A stretch of DNA of 64,000 bases from NCBI GenBank assembly GCA_017306415.1, contig JAFKIL010000001.1:186001-250000 (forward strand), in the 5' to 3' direction. Both the position numbers and the translations under genes were made by a program. A model generated the notes under the pieces. The model was not told the DNA's origin, made no database searches, and saw only the letters and a program-made list of their open reading frames with translations. The stretch is from Microbacterium sp. GTDB lineage: Bacteria; Actinomycetota; Actinomycetes; Actinomycetales; Microbacteriaceae. Shown here piece by piece: positions 16,677 to 24,423 of the stretch (within the stretch, counting starts at the first letter, position 1; each line of letters opens with the position of its first letter).

Positions 16677-17044
16677 GACGCGTCGCCGCCAGGCGGGACG
16701 GCGGCGGGATGGGTCTCGGTGATCCGGATGACGGGAGGTGCCGAGGCCTCGGGCTCGCGGGCTGCGGGCGCGGCCGCTTCGAGCTCACGCTCGGGGTTCT
16801 CCGCGTGCACGGCCTTGCCGTCCTGACCGACGTTGGCGAGGACGACGGCGATGTAGGGGAGGAAGATGGCGGCCGCGCCGAACACCCACGTGTACCAGCC
16901 GTAGGGCTGGATGGCGACCATGAGGATGAAGCACGCGACGCGCACGCCCATCATGATCAGGTAGCGCATCGATCGCGACCCGACCTCGTCGCGCGGCGCG
17001 CGCGGGATCGAGGTCGCGGACTGGGCATGCGTCGACGTCTTCAC
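16673..17044 (-). CDS. DUF3099 membrane protein
   Basis: 123-aa protein with two central hydrophobic helices (YLIMMGVRVACFILMVAI and WVFGAAAIFLPYIAVVLA) and a long hydrophilic C-terminus, the DUF3099 layout. Function unknown. It starts at GTG 17042-17044, the base of a 12-bp inverted repeat that probably terminates the preceding gene. A -10-like TAGGCT sits 9 nt upstream in the loop of the repeat. Confidence 0.82.
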   Translation of the reverse strand: MKTSTHAQSATSIPRAPRDEVGSRSMRYLIMMGVRVACFILMVAIQPYGWYTWVFGAAAIFLPYIAVVLANVGQDGKAVHAENPERELEAAAPAAREPEASAPPVIRITETHPAAVPPGGDAS

Positions 17045-17075
17045 GGTGCACCCAGCCTACGCCGGGTGCACCGTG
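17042..17075. terminator. 12-bp perfect inverted repeat between DUF4190 and DUF3099 genes
   Basis: CACGGTGCACCC (17042-17053) and GGGTGCACCGTG (17064-17075) form a perfect stem with a 10-nt loop, right after the DUF4190 gene stop. The loop holds the minus-strand -10-like TAGGCT (17054-17059), and the stem base is the GTG start of the DUF3099 gene. Terminator and promoter/start site are thus fused. Confidence 0.7.
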
Positions 17076-17081
17076 CCGGCG

Positions 17082-17639
17082 TCAGGAGCTGTACCCGTAC
17101 CGGGCGCCGTTCGCGGCGGCGAAACCGATGATCACGAAGATGAAGACGAGCAGCAGGACGTACAGACCGATCGTGACCCACCCGACGATGGTTCCGGCCA
17201 GCGCCAGCCCTCTCCCGCCCTCCCCGCTGGTCTTCAGCTGGGAGAGCGACATGTGGCCCGTGATGATGCCGACGATCTGCCCGATGAAGGGGATCAGGAA
17301 GACTCCGACGAGAGACGCGATCAGCGACACGACGGCGAGCGTGTTCGTCTTCGGTGCCGGCGCGTATCCATATGAGGGCGCGGTGCCGTACGGCGTGGCA
17401 GGAGTGCCGTAGGGCGCGTTCGGCGCTGCGTACTGCGGCGCAGGTGCGCCGTAGGGCGGAGCGGCGGGAGCGCCGTAAGGCGGTGCGGCGGGAGCGCCGT
17501 ACGCGGGAGCGGGCGGGGTGCCGTAGGGAGGCGCGGGCGGAGCGCCATAAGCCGGAGCGGCCGGCGGTGCGGCGGGGGGCGGCGCGCTGGGCGGTGTCTC
17601 CGGCGTCGCCGGGTTCTGGTCCGGGGTGGGGTCGCTCAC
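17082..17639 (-). CDS. DUF4190-type membrane protein with Pro/Tyr/Gly-rich repeats
   Basis: 185 aa. Residues roughly 15-105 are low-complexity repeats of the APPYGAPA/PPYGTP type, probably disordered. Two helices follow (VVSLIASLVGVFLIPFIGQIVG and VTIGLYVLLLVFIFVIIGF), the DUF4190 pattern. GTG 17637-17639 (VSDPTPDQ) is preceded by GAGAGGTG, a usable Shine-Dalgarno; an earlier in-frame ATG at 17735 lies in the fabG promoter region. Function unknown; such tails often mediate protein contacts at the envelope. Confidence 0.8.
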   Translation of the reverse strand: MSDPTPDQNPATPETPPSAPPPAAPPAAPAYGAPPAPPYGTPPAPAYGAPAAPPYGAPAAPPYGAPAPQYAAPNAPYGTPATPYGTAPSYGYAPAPKTNTLAVVSLIASLVGVFLIPFIGQIVGIITGHMSLSQLKTSGEGGRGLALAGTIVGWVTIGLYVLLLVFIFVIIGFAAANGARYGYSS

Positions 17640-17758
17640 GTCAAGCACCTCTCGTCGTCGTATGCCTCCAGCGTCCCAGCGCGCCGTGGACGTGTCAAAC
17701 CATCCCGGTAGGGTGAAGGCGGCGCCCTCCGCCATCGCTCATCCTCGGGAGTTGCATC

Positions 17759-18469
17759 ATGTCCGTAGACCGTGTCGTCCTCGTCACCGGTGGCAACCGC
17801 GGCATCGGCCGGGCCATCGCGGAGCGTTTCGTCGCGGATGGCTACCGCGTCGCCGTGACGGCCCGCTCCGGAGAGGGCCCCGAGGGCACGCTCACCGTGC
17901 GCGCCGACGTGACGGATGCGGCCGCCGTCGATGCTGCCTTCTCCGAAGTGGAGAAGGAGCTGGGGCCGGTCGGGATCGTCGTCGCAAACGCCGGCGTCAC
18001 GAAGGACACCCTTCTGCTCCGCATGACCGAGGACGACTTCGACAGCGTCGTCGCGACCAATCTCGGCGGCGCGTTCCGTGTCGTCAAGCGTGCCTCGAAG
18101 GGCATGCTGCGCGCGCGGTGGGGCAGGGTCATCCTCATCTCGAGCGTCGTCGGCCTCTACGGTTCGGCCGGTCAGATCAACTATGCGAGCTCGAAGAGCG
18201 GGCTCGTGGGCTTCGCCCGGTCGCTCACGCGCGAGCTGGGCGGCCGGGGGATCACCGCGAACGTCATCGCTCCCGGGTTCATCGAGACAGACATGACGGC
18301 GGAGCTGCCTGAAGACACGCAGGCGGAGTACAAGCGGAGCATCCCGGCCGGCAGATTCGCGACACCGGACGAGGTCGCGGGCGTCGTCGCCTGGATCGCC
18401 TCGGACGATGCGGCGTACATCTCCGGCGCCGTGATCCCCGTCGACGGAGGCCTCGGCATGGGCCACTGA
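17759..18469 (+). CDS. fabG: 3-oxoacyl-ACP reductase FabG
   Basis: 236-aa short-chain dehydrogenase that reduces 3-oxoacyl-ACP with NADPH in fatty acid synthesis. The cofactor motif is TGGNRGIG (residues 11-18). The catalytic Ser-Tyr-Lys is present in ISSVVGLYGSAGQINYASSKSG, read as S, Y and K. It ends in the typical ISGAVIPVDGGLGMGH. ATG 17759 has a GGGAG Shine-Dalgarno, and a -10-like TAGGGT lies at 17709-17714. The closest relatives are FabG/MabA; no other fab gene is adjacent, and a general SDR role is possible. Confidence 0.88.
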   Translation: MSVDRVVLVTGGNRGIGRAIAERFVADGYRVAVTARSGEGPEGTLTVRADVTDAAAVDAAFSEVEKELGPVGIVVANAGVTKDTLLLRMTEDDFDSVVATNLGGAFRVVKRASKGMLRARWGRVILISSVVGLYGSAGQINYASSKSGLVGFARSLTRELGGRGITANVIAPGFIETDMTAELPEDTQAEYKRSIPAGRFATPDEVAGVVAWIASDDAAYISGAVIPVDGGLGMGH

Positions 18470-18502
18470 GCCCCGCGCCGCGGTGGCGTCAGTCGCTCAG
18501 TG
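18464..18502. terminator. Bidirectional terminator-like hairpin after fabG
   Basis: CACTGAGC (18464-18471) pairs perfectly with GCTCAGTG (18495-18502) and encloses a GC-rich inner sequence. It includes the fabG stop and the last codons of the convergent hydrolase gene. Confidence 0.55.
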
Positions 18503-19184
18503 CCGTCACGATCGCGGCGGCGAGGAGCTCCGGCTGCGAGAACTGCGGCCAGTGACCCGTGTGCAGATCCACGATCTCCAGCTTCTCGGCGGCGCCGATC
18601 TCGGCCGCCCACGGGGGAGCTGCCTCCACGATCCCGCGGACATCGGCGGCCGACATCGCACCGGCGAGCATCGTCGAGGGGATGCCGCGCCGACGCTCGT
18701 CGCTCAGGTGGATTGGATCGGTGGGCACGCGCCGCGGCACCGACTTCGCGCCCGCGGCGACGCGCCCGCGTGTGTGGTGGTCGAGGTCGGCGATCTCGGG
18801 CTCATCGAAGCTGTCCCACCCGGGGAAGGGGATGACGCCGTCGACGATCGGGAACTCCCAGATGGAACCGCCGTCGGCGGGCGGAAAGGTGTCGACGTAG
18901 ACGATGTGCGCGACGCGGTCGGGACGCGCGTCGGCGGCGCCGTACACGACGTTGCCCGCGCCGCTGTGGCCGACCAGGGCCACGGGGCCTTCGATGCCGT
19001 CGATCTCGGCCACGACCGCGTCGACCCAGTCCGCCATGCCGATGTCGCCCGACGCCGACGCGGGCTCACCGACGCCGGGCATCGTGAGGGCGCGTGGTCG
19101 GTGACCCGCCTTCTGCAGTGCCGGGAGCACCGCGTCCCATGAGGAGGCGTCGAGCCAGAGTCCGGGAACGAGGATGATGTCCAT
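18489..19184 (-). CDS. Alpha/beta-fold hydrolase
   Basis: 231-aa hydrolase of the alpha/beta superfamily. The nucleophile elbow is GHSGAGN (Ser near residue 75); the oxyanion region is PGLWLDASSW near the start, and the C-terminal LHTGHWPQFS supplies the His. It resembles small esterases in which the N-terminus reads VPGLWLD. Substrate unknown. ATG 19182-19184 stands 6 nt after a -10-like TAGTTT, so it is probably leaderless. Confidence 0.82.
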   Translation of the reverse strand: MDIILVPGLWLDASSWDAVLPALQKAGHRPRALTMPGVGEPASASGDIGMADWVDAVVAEIDGIEGPVALVGHSGAGNVVYGAADARPDRVAHIVYVDTFPPADGGSIWEFPIVDGVIPFPGWDSFDEPEIADLDHHTRGRVAAGAKSVPRRVPTDPIHLSDERRRGIPSTMLAGAMSAADVRGIVEAAPPWAAEIGAAEKLEIVDLHTGHWPQFSQPELLAAAIVTALSD

Positions 19185-19190
19185 GCGTCG

Positions 19191-19196
19191 AAACTA
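19191..19196 (-). promoter_or_regulatory. -10 hexamer TAGTTT for the alpha/beta hydrolase
   Basis: Read on the minus strand, TAGTTT is followed by CGACGC and then ATG 19184. No Shine-Dalgarno fits in 6 nt. Confidence 0.5.
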
Positions 19197-19232
19197 GCGA
19201 GGGGTCCGGACATCGCTGCCCGGAGCGCGGGA

Positions 19233-19865
19233 TCACCCCAGGAGCGGCACGATCTCGGCGAGGTCGACGCGGCCGATGACGAGATCGGCCTCCCGGCGCA
19301 CGCGCGGTTTCGCGTTGAAGGCCAGTCCGAGGCCGGCGGTGGCCATCATCCCGAGGTCGTTCGCCCCGTCGCCGACCGCGATCGTCCGGGCGAGCGGGAC
19401 GCCGAACTCCGCCGCCCAGTCCTCCAGCGTGCGCGCCTTGCCTGCGGCGTCCACGATCTCGCCGTCGACCTCGCCGGTGAGCGCTCCCTCGGCGACGTGC
19501 AGCCGATTCGCGTGCCACACATCCACGCCGAGCGACGGTGCGACGGTGTCGAGCACCTCGTGGAACCCGCCGGACACCACCCCGACATGCCCGCCGCGAT
19601 CGTGGACGGCGTCGATCAGGTGCCGCACGCCCGGCGTCGGTTCCACCCGTGCGACCACGCGGGCGAGCGCAGCGACGGGCACACCGCGCAGGGCGCGCAC
19701 GCGCGAGCGGAGGCTCGTGGCGAAGTCGACCTCGCCGCGCATGGCCGCCTCGGTCGCCGCAGCGACCTCCGGGCCCCTGCCCACCTCATCGGCGATGAGC
19801 TCGATGACCTCGTTGCGGATGAGCGTGGAATCGGCGTCGAGCACGACGAGCAAGGGCGCGGGCAC
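19233..19865 (-). CDS. serB: Phosphoserine phosphatase SerB
   Basis: 210-aa HAD phosphatase that makes L-serine from phosphoserine, the last step of serine synthesis. The catalytic motif DADSTLI has the nucleophile Asp10 and acid Asp12; later motifs are VVSGGFHEV (Ser) and GDGANDLGMM (metal Asp). There is no N-terminal ACT domain, as in short SerB forms. GTG 19863-19865 is chosen: it is the first codon giving the full motif, and it lies 6 nt behind TACGGT. The open frame runs far upstream, but there it is antisense or shadow. Confidence 0.9.
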   Translation of the reverse strand: MPAPLLVVLDADSTLIRNEVIELIADEVGRGPEVAAATEAAMRGEVDFATSLRSRVRALRGVPVAALARVVARVEPTPGVRHLIDAVHDRGGHVGVVSGGFHEVLDTVAPSLGVDVWHANRLHVAEGALTGEVDGEIVDAAGKARTLEDWAAEFGVPLARTIAVGDGANDLGMMATAGLGLAFNAKPRVRREADLVIGRVDLAEIVPLLG

Positions 19866-19871
19866 GCCTCC

Positions 19872-19877
19872 ACCGTA
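19872..19877 (-). promoter_or_regulatory. -10 hexamer TACGGT for serB
   Basis: On the minus strand TACGGT-GGAGGC-GTG. GGAGG is only 1 nt from the GTG, too close for normal initiation, so a leaderless start is the better reading. Confidence 0.4.
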
Positions 19878-19900
19878 GCGGCGCGACGGGCCGTCGCCGG

Positions 19901-21142
19901 TCAGGGTGTGACCCGGACGCCCTTCCCGACCACGGTGATGCCCGAGTCCGTCACGGTGAATCCCCGCGCCAGGTCCTTCTCCCGATCGACGCCCACCGTC
20001 GCGCCGTCGGCGAGCACGACGTTCTTGTCGAGGATCGCACGGTGCACGCGGGCGCCCTGCCCGACCCGCACGTGCTCGAAGAGCACCGCATCGGTGATCG
20101 TGGCGCCGCCGCCCGCGAGCGTCCACGGGCCGACGACGCTGCGCTCCAGGTGCGTGCCGGAGAGCACCGATCCCAGCGACACGATCGAGTCGATCGCGTT
20201 TCCGATCCGGCCCACCGAGTCGCGCACGAACTTCGCGGGCGGGGAGTTCACCGTCTGCGAGTGGATGGGCCACGCCGTGTTGTAGAGGTTGAAGATCGGC
20301 AGGGTGGAGATCAGGTCCATGTGCGCGTCGAAGAACGAGTCGATCGTCCCGACATCCCGCCAGTACGAGCGATCGCGAGGCGTCGACCCCGGCACGTCGT
20401 TGCGCTTCATGTCGTAGAACCCCGCCTCGCCACGGCCGACGAAGTAGGGGACGATGTCGCCGCCCATGTCGTGGTTCGACGTGGGGAGTTCGCCGTCCGC
20501 CTCCACGGCCTCGATGAGCGCGTCCGTGTCGAAGATGTAGTTGCCCATCGACGCGAGCACCTCGTCCGGCGCATCCGGAAGGCCCCCCGCGTTCTGGGGC
20601 TTCTCGAGGAATTCGCGGATGCGGCCACCCTCGGCGTCGACGTCGATGACGCCGAACTGATTCGCCAGCGCCAGCGGCTGGCGGATGCCGGCGACGGTCG
20701 CGCGTGCGCCGGAGGCGATGTGCGCGTCGAGCATCTGCCGGAAGTCCATCCGGTACACGTGGTCGGCGCCGACGACCACGACGATGTCGGGCTGCTCGTC
20801 GTTGATGAGGTTGAGGCTCTGCAGGATGGCGTCCGCGGAGCCCGAGAACCAGCGCTTCCCGAGCCGCTGCTGTGCAGGCACGGACGCGACGTACGAGTCG
20901 AGCAGCGGCGACATCCGCCACGTCTGCGAGATGTGACGGTCGAGGCTGTGCGACTTGTACTGCGTGAGCACGACGATCTGGCGCAGTCCCGAGTTGATGA
21001 GGTTCGATATCGCGAAGTCGATCAGCCGGTACTGACCCCCGAACGGCACCGCCGGCTTGGCGCGATCGGCCGTCAGCGGCATCAGGCGCTTGCCCTCGCC
21101 GCCGGCGAGGATGATTCCGAAGACCTTCGGTGCTGCGGGCAT
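19901..21142 (-). CDS. glgC: Glucose-1-phosphate adenylyltransferase GlgC
   Basis: 413-aa ADP-glucose pyrophosphorylase: ATP + glucose-1-phosphate gives ADP-glucose and PPi, the committed step of glycogen synthesis. The N-terminal nucleotidyltransferase domain has [14 protein letters not shown] and [15 protein letters not shown]; the C-terminal part is a left-handed beta-helix. ATG 21140-21142 is the start, 6 nt behind TATGGT; in-frame starts further upstream would run into the glgA promoter. Divergent from glgA, its pathway partner, across 76 bp. Confidence 0.95.
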   Translation of the reverse strand: MPAAPKVFGIILAGGEGKRLMPLTADRAKPAVPFGGQYRLIDFAISNLINSGLRQIVVLTQYKSHSLDRHISQTWRMSPLLDSYVASVPAQQRLGKRWFSGSADAILQSLNLINDEQPDIVVVVGADHVYRMDFRQMLDAHIASGARATVAGIRQPLALANQFGVIDVDAEGGRIREFLEKPQNAGGLPDAPDEVLASMGNYIFDTDALIEAVEADGELPTSNHDMGGDIVPYFVGRGEAGFYDMKRNDVPGSTPRDRSYWRDVGTIDSFFDAHMDLISTLPIFNLYNTAWPIHSQTVNSPPAKFVRDSVGRIGNAIDSIVSLGSVLSGTHLERSVVGPWTLAGGGATITDAVLFEHVRVGQGARVHRAILDKNVVLADGATVGVDREKDLARGFTVTDSGITVVGKGVRVTP

Positions 21143-21148
21143 GCCACC

Positions 21149-21154
21149 ACCATA
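21149..21154 (-). promoter_or_regulatory. -10 hexamer TATGGT for glgC
   Basis: Minus strand TATGGT-GGTGGC-ATG. It faces away from the glgA -10 at 21206, so the divergent pair shares about 50 bp of control DNA. Confidence 0.45.
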
Positions 21155-21205
21155 AGGGCCGCGTGCACGCCGGGGTAGCGGCTGTTCCCGGTGCGTCGCG
21201 TGTAC

Positions 21206-21211
21206 TAGGTT
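21206..21211 (+). promoter_or_regulatory. -10 hexamer TAGGTT for glgA
   Basis: TAGGTT is followed by TCGTCCC and ATG 21219. The 7-nt gap contains no purine-rich Shine-Dalgarno. Confidence 0.5.
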
Positions 21212-21218
21212 TCGTCCC

Positions 21219-22433
21219 ATGCGCGTCGACATCGTCACGAAGGAATACCCGCCGGAGATCTACGGGGGAGCCGGAGTGCATGTCGCGGAACTCGTGAAAG
21301 CCCTGCGACGCCTGCACCTCGACGGTGCGGCCGAGGTGGATGTCCGCGTCCGCGCGTTCGGCGCACCGCGCGACGAGGCGGGGACCACGGCCTACGGCGT
21401 CCCGACGGAGCTCGCGGGCGCGAACGGCGCCATCCAGACCATCGGCACCGACCTCGAGATCGTCAGCGACGTGACCGGCGCGGACGTCGTCCACAGCCAC
21501 ACCTGGTACGCGAACTTCGCCGGCCACCTGGCCTCGCTGCTCAACGGCATCCCTCACATCGTCACGGCCCACAGCCTCGAGCCGCTGCGGCCGTGGAAGG
21601 CGGAGCAGCTCGGGGGCGGGTACGCGGTGTCCAGCTACATCGAGAGGACCGCGTACGAGGGCGCCGCCGCGATCGTCGCGGTGAGCGACGGCATGCGCAA
21701 CGACATCCTGCGCAGCTACCCGGCGCTGGATCCCGCGAAGGTGCGCGTGATCTACAACGGCATCGACGTGGACGCGTGGCGGCCGGTGGAGGACCCCGAG
21801 CTGCTCGCCCGGCTCGGCGTCGATCCCGGGCGGCCGTCGATCGTGTTCGTCGGCAGGATCACGCGGCAGAAGGGCCTCCCGTATCTGCTGCGCGCAGCGG
21901 AACTGCTGCCGCCGGAGGTGCAGCTCGTCCTCTGCGCGGGCGCACCCGACACACCGCAGATCCTCGCCGAGGTTGAGGGGCTCGTGCAGGGTCTCCAGCG
22001 CACGCGCGACGGCGTCGTCTGGATCGACCGGCTGCTGAGCCGCCACGAGCTGTGCACGGTGCTCACGGCCGCGACCACGTTCGTCTGCCCGTCCGTGTAC
22101 GAGCCGCTCGGCATCGTCAACCTCGAGGCGATGGCGTGCGGCGCGGCCGTCGTCGGCACCGCGACCGGCGGCATCCCCGAGGTCGTCGTGGACGGTGTCA
22201 CCGGCCGCCTCGTCCCGATCGATCAGGCGGACGACGGCACGGGGACCCCCACCGACCCGGAGCGCTTCGTGGCCGATCTGGCCCGCGTGCTGACCGAGGT
22301 GGCGACCGACCCCGAGCGTGCGGCCGCGTACGGCGCCGCCGGTCGGCGCAGGGCGGCGGATGACTTCAGCTGGGGCGCGATCGCCGAGCAGACCGCGGCG
22401 CTGTACGCGGAGGTCAGCCGCTCCGGCCGATAG
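21219..22433 (+). CDS. glgA: Actinobacterial glycogen synthase GlgA (GlgM-type)
   Basis: 404-aa GT4-family glycosyltransferase. The start [17 protein letters not shown] and the donor-site [15 protein letters not shown] (E-x7-E) match the actinobacterial GlgA/GlgM group. Known members use ADP-glucose either to extend glycogen or to make maltose-1-phosphate for the GlgE route; sequence alone does not decide. ATG 21219 is probably leaderless. Divergent from glgC, which makes its substrate. Its TAG stop is part of the -10 hexamer of the next gene. Confidence 0.92.
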   Translation: MRVDIVTKEYPPEIYGGAGVHVAELVKALRRLHLDGAAEVDVRVRAFGAPRDEAGTTAYGVPTELAGANGAIQTIGTDLEIVSDVTGADVVHSHTWYANFAGHLASLLNGIPHIVTAHSLEPLRPWKAEQLGGGYAVSSYIERTAYEGAAAIVAVSDGMRNDILRSYPALDPAKVRVIYNGIDVDAWRPVEDPELLARLGVDPGRPSIVFVGRITRQKGLPYLLRAAELLPPEVQLVLCAGAPDTPQILAEVEGLVQGLQRTRDGVVWIDRLLSRHELCTVLTAATTFVCPSVYEPLGIVNLEAMACGAAVVGTATGGIPEVVVDGVTGRLVPIDQADDGTGTPTDPERFVADLARVLTEVATDPERAAAYGAAGRRRAADDFSWGAIAEQTAALYAEVSRSGR

Positions 22434-22436
22434 GCT
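22431..22436 (+). promoter_or_regulatory. -10 hexamer TAGGCT for the lone ABC ATPase
   Basis: TAGGCT overlaps the glgA stop (TAG 22431-22433) and ends 6 nt before ATG 22443. GGGGG in the gap is too close to the ATG to act as a normal Shine-Dalgarno. Confidence 0.45.
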
Positions 22437-22442
22437 GGGGGC

Positions 22443-23228
22443 ATGCCGCCGCAGGTCCTCGATTTCTCCGACGTCGTCGTCCGCCGAAACGCCCGGAACA
22501 TCGTCGACCACGTCGATTGGACCGTCCACGACGACGAGCGGTGGGTCGTCCTCGGGCCGAACGGCGCGGGGAAGACGACCATTCTCCAGCTGGCCGACAC
22601 GCTGCTCCACCCGACGTCGGGGATCGTGACGATCTTCGGCGAGCGCCTCGGCCGCAGCGACGTCTTCGAACTGCGACCACGGATCGGGTTCGCCTCCTCC
22701 GCTATGGCCCGCCGCGTGCCGCCCGAGGAGACCGTCGTCAACGTGGTGATGACCGCCGCGTACTCCGTGCTCGGGCGGTGGAACGAGGCGTACGAGGACA
22801 TCGACGAGCGACGAGCCCTGCGCGTGCTGGCGGAGTGGCGCCTCGACCACCTCGTCGACCGTACGTTCGGCACGCTGTCGGAGGGCGAGCAGAAGCGGGT
22901 GCAGATCGCGCGTGCAGTGATGACCGACCCGGAGCTGCTTCTCCTCGATGAGCCGAGCGCCAGCCTCGATCTCGGTGCGCGGGAGGAGCTGCTCGGCCTG
23001 CTCGGCGGTTTCGCACAGGCCCCGACGACTCCGGCGATGGTGATGGTCACCCACCATGTGGAGGAGATCCCGGTCGGGTTCACCCACGTCCTCCTGCTGC
23101 GCGAGGGATCCGTCGTCGCCGCCGGTCCGATCGGCGAGACCCTGACGGCGGACGCGCTCACGGCGACGTTCGGGATGCCTATCACCCTGACCGCCGATGG
23201 CGGCCGCTACGCCGCGCGGGCGTCCTGA
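22443..23228 (+). CDS. Stand-alone ABC transporter ATPase
   Basis: 261-aa single ABC domain without a partner permease. Walker A GPNGAGKTT (residues 40-48), a divergent signature LSEGEQKRVQ with Glu in place of the first Gly, Walker B LLLLDEPSASLDL and H-loop VTHHVEE. It resembles the YlmA-like ATPases. Substrate and partners are unknown. It follows glgA by 9 bp but likely has its own promoter, so the neighbourhood says little about its job. Confidence 0.82.
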   Translation: MPPQVLDFSDVVVRRNARNIVDHVDWTVHDDERWVVLGPNGAGKTTILQLADTLLHPTSGIVTIFGERLGRSDVFELRPRIGFASSAMARRVPPEETVVNVVMTAAYSVLGRWNEAYEDIDERRALRVLAEWRLDHLVDRTFGTLSEGEQKRVQIARAVMTDPELLLLDEPSASLDLGAREELLGLLGGFAQAPTTPAMVMVTHHVEEIPVGFTHVLLLREGSVVAAGPIGETLTADALTATFGMPITLTADGGRYAARAS

Positions 23229-23258
23229 CCGCTGTCGGCAGCCGGCGCCGGAGGCTGG

Positions 23259-23321
23259 TAGACTCTTCCTTTGGTGCGTCGGCACCCGAGACTTCCCTTC
23301 CGTCACCGCAAGGAATCCCTT
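23259..23321 (+). promoter_or_regulatory. Promoter and possible leader RNA of the L31 type B gene
   Basis: -10 TAGACT (23259-23264) predicts a start near 23271 and a leader of about 50 nt. The leader opens with a hairpin GGTGC-GTCG-GCACC (23273-23286). TTCC can pair with GGAA over the AAGGA Shine-Dalgarno (23310-23314). Ribosomal protein leaders for L31 are known in Actinobacteria; whether this matches one was not tested. Confidence 0.4.
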
Positions 23322-23579
23322 ATGAAGACTGACATCCACCCCGAGTACCAGGCCGTCGTGTTCCGCGACCTCGGCTCCGGCGAGACCTTCCTCACGCGTT
23401 CGACCGCGACGAGCGACAAGACCATCGAGCTCGACGGCGTCGAGTACCCGGTCATCGACGTCGAGATCTCGTCGTCGTCGCACCCGTTCTACACGGGCAA
23501 GCAGCGCATCCTCGACTCGGCCGGCCGCGTCGAGAAGTTCAACCAGCGCTTCAAGAACTTCGGCGGTGGCGCGAAGTAG
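23322..23579 (+). CDS. rpmE2: Ribosomal protein L31 type B
   Basis: 85-aa 50S subunit protein. It is the type B form: none of the zinc-binding cysteines of type A is present, and it has the insert [19 protein letters not shown] ending [16 protein letters not shown] 23322 with AAGGA upstream is the start; an earlier in-frame GTG at 23271 would add an odd 17-residue arginine-rich tail and lies in the leader. Type B genes are often induced under zinc limitation, but no Zur-like box is visible. Confidence 0.95.
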   Translation: MKTDIHPEYQAVVFRDLGSGETFLTRSTATSDKTIELDGVEYPVIDVEISSSSHPFYTGKQRILDSAGRVEKFNQRFKNFGGGAK

Positions 23580-23597
23580 TCGCCCCCGCACGATCAG

Positions 23598-23621
23598 AAG
23601 GCCCCGCTCCGGCGGGGCCTT
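23598..23621. terminator. Terminator between L31 and exonuclease genes
   Basis: AAGGCCCCGC pairs with GCGGGGCCTT around a 4-nt loop (TCCG), giving a perfect 10-bp stem followed by TCGTCG. Located between convergent genes. Confidence 0.85.
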
Positions 23622-23636
23622 CGTCGTACCCGCCCC

Positions 23637-24353
23637 TCAGCGGATCGGCCAGCTGCCGTCGAGTCGCTCCTCCGGTGCGAGTCGACCGATCTGGATGAAG
23701 TAGTCGGTGAGGCTCGCTGCCTGGGCTCGAGCCCACGCGATCTGACGCGTGTGCAGCTCCTGGACGGTCGGCGGCAGCCACGGTGCGAAGCGATCGGCGA
23801 GCGCGAGGGCGACCCGGCCCGCCGCTACGGCGTCCGCGGCCGCCTCGTGCGCGTCATCGAGACGGACGGCGTAGTGCTCGGCGACGACCGACAGCGTCCG
23901 CTTGCCGCGACGCCATCGGTCGTAGGCCTTGTCCATGACGAGCGGGTCGATGACCGGGGCCGGCGAGGCGATCGGCGTCATGCCATGACGGAGGGCCTCG
24001 TTCTTCAACATCGAGAAGTCGAACGGCGCGTTGTAGGCGACCACCGGTATCCCCGCGTCGAACAGTTCGGTCAGCGCCGCGATCACCTCCGCAGCCACCG
24101 TCCGCGCCGGCTGACCGTGCGTGCGGGCGTGCTCGGTCGTGACGCCGTGGACGGCCGTGGCGCCTTCGGGGATCGCGATGCCCGGATCGGCCAGCCAATC
24201 GCGGGCTCGGAGGACGGTCCCGGCGCCATCGAGCAGCCCGACGTGCGCCGTCACGATCCGGTCGGCGGCCACGTCGACGCCGGTGGTCTCGAGGTCGAAG
24301 ACGCCGATGACGCGGGACCAGGGCGGAGCGTCGAAGAGCGCCAGCTGGTCCAT
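23637..24353 (-). CDS. DEDDh-type 3'-5' exonuclease (DnaQ-like)
   Basis: 238-aa exonuclease of the DNA polymerase III epsilon family. The acidic residues are visible: Asp/Glu in VFDLETTG, Asp in VAYNAPFDFSML, and His plus Asp in DDAHEAAADAVAAG. ATG 24351-24353 (MDQLALFD) is preferred over ATG 24383, because it lies 7 nt behind TACCGT and removes ten unconserved residues. It is probably a stand-alone proofreading or repair nuclease; no polymerase gene is near. Confidence 0.88.
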   Translation of the reverse strand: MDQLALFDAPPWSRVIGVFDLETTGVDVAADRIVTAHVGLLDGAGTVLRARDWLADPGIAIPEGATAVHGVTTEHARTHGQPARTVAAEVIAALTELFDAGIPVVAYNAPFDFSMLKNEALRHGMTPIASPAPVIDPLVMDKAYDRWRRGKRTLSVVAEHYAVRLDDAHEAAADAVAAGRVALALADRFAPWLPPTVQELHTRQIAWARAQAASLTDYFIQIGRLAPEERLDGSWPIR

Positions 24354-24360
24354 GCCGATC

Positions 24361-24366
24361 ACGGTA
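24361..24366 (-). promoter_or_regulatory. -10 hexamer TACCGT for the exonuclease
   Basis: Minus strand TACCGT-GATCGGC-ATG. Supports the downstream start at 24353. Confidence 0.4.
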
Positions 24367-24411
24367 TGCGGCGCTCCCGACATCGCCGCGAGGACGCGCC
24401 GACAGCCCGCC

Positions 24412-24417
24412 TAGACT
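24412..24417 (+). promoter_or_regulatory. -10 hexamer TAGACT for the alpha/beta hydrolase
   Basis: TAGACT-CGACGT-GTG 24424. The gap is not purine-rich, so initiation is likely leaderless on a GTG. Confidence 0.5.
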
Positions 24418-24423
24418 CGACGT

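Noticed and set aside
17440..17560. CRISPR-like or other non-coding repeat array
   Set aside because: The repeats are in frame and encode the Pro/Tyr/Gly tail of a DUF4190 protein; there are no spacers of constant length and no cas genes.
23229..23321. Zur box controlling the L31 type B gene
   Set aside because: No TGAAAATGATTTTCA-like palindrome is present upstream.
19233..23591. Very long open frame on the minus strand (about 1450 codons)
   Set aside because: Only the last 211 codons are a gene (serB). The rest is antisense to or in the wrong frame of glgC, glgA and the ABC ATPase; such frames arise from high GC content.
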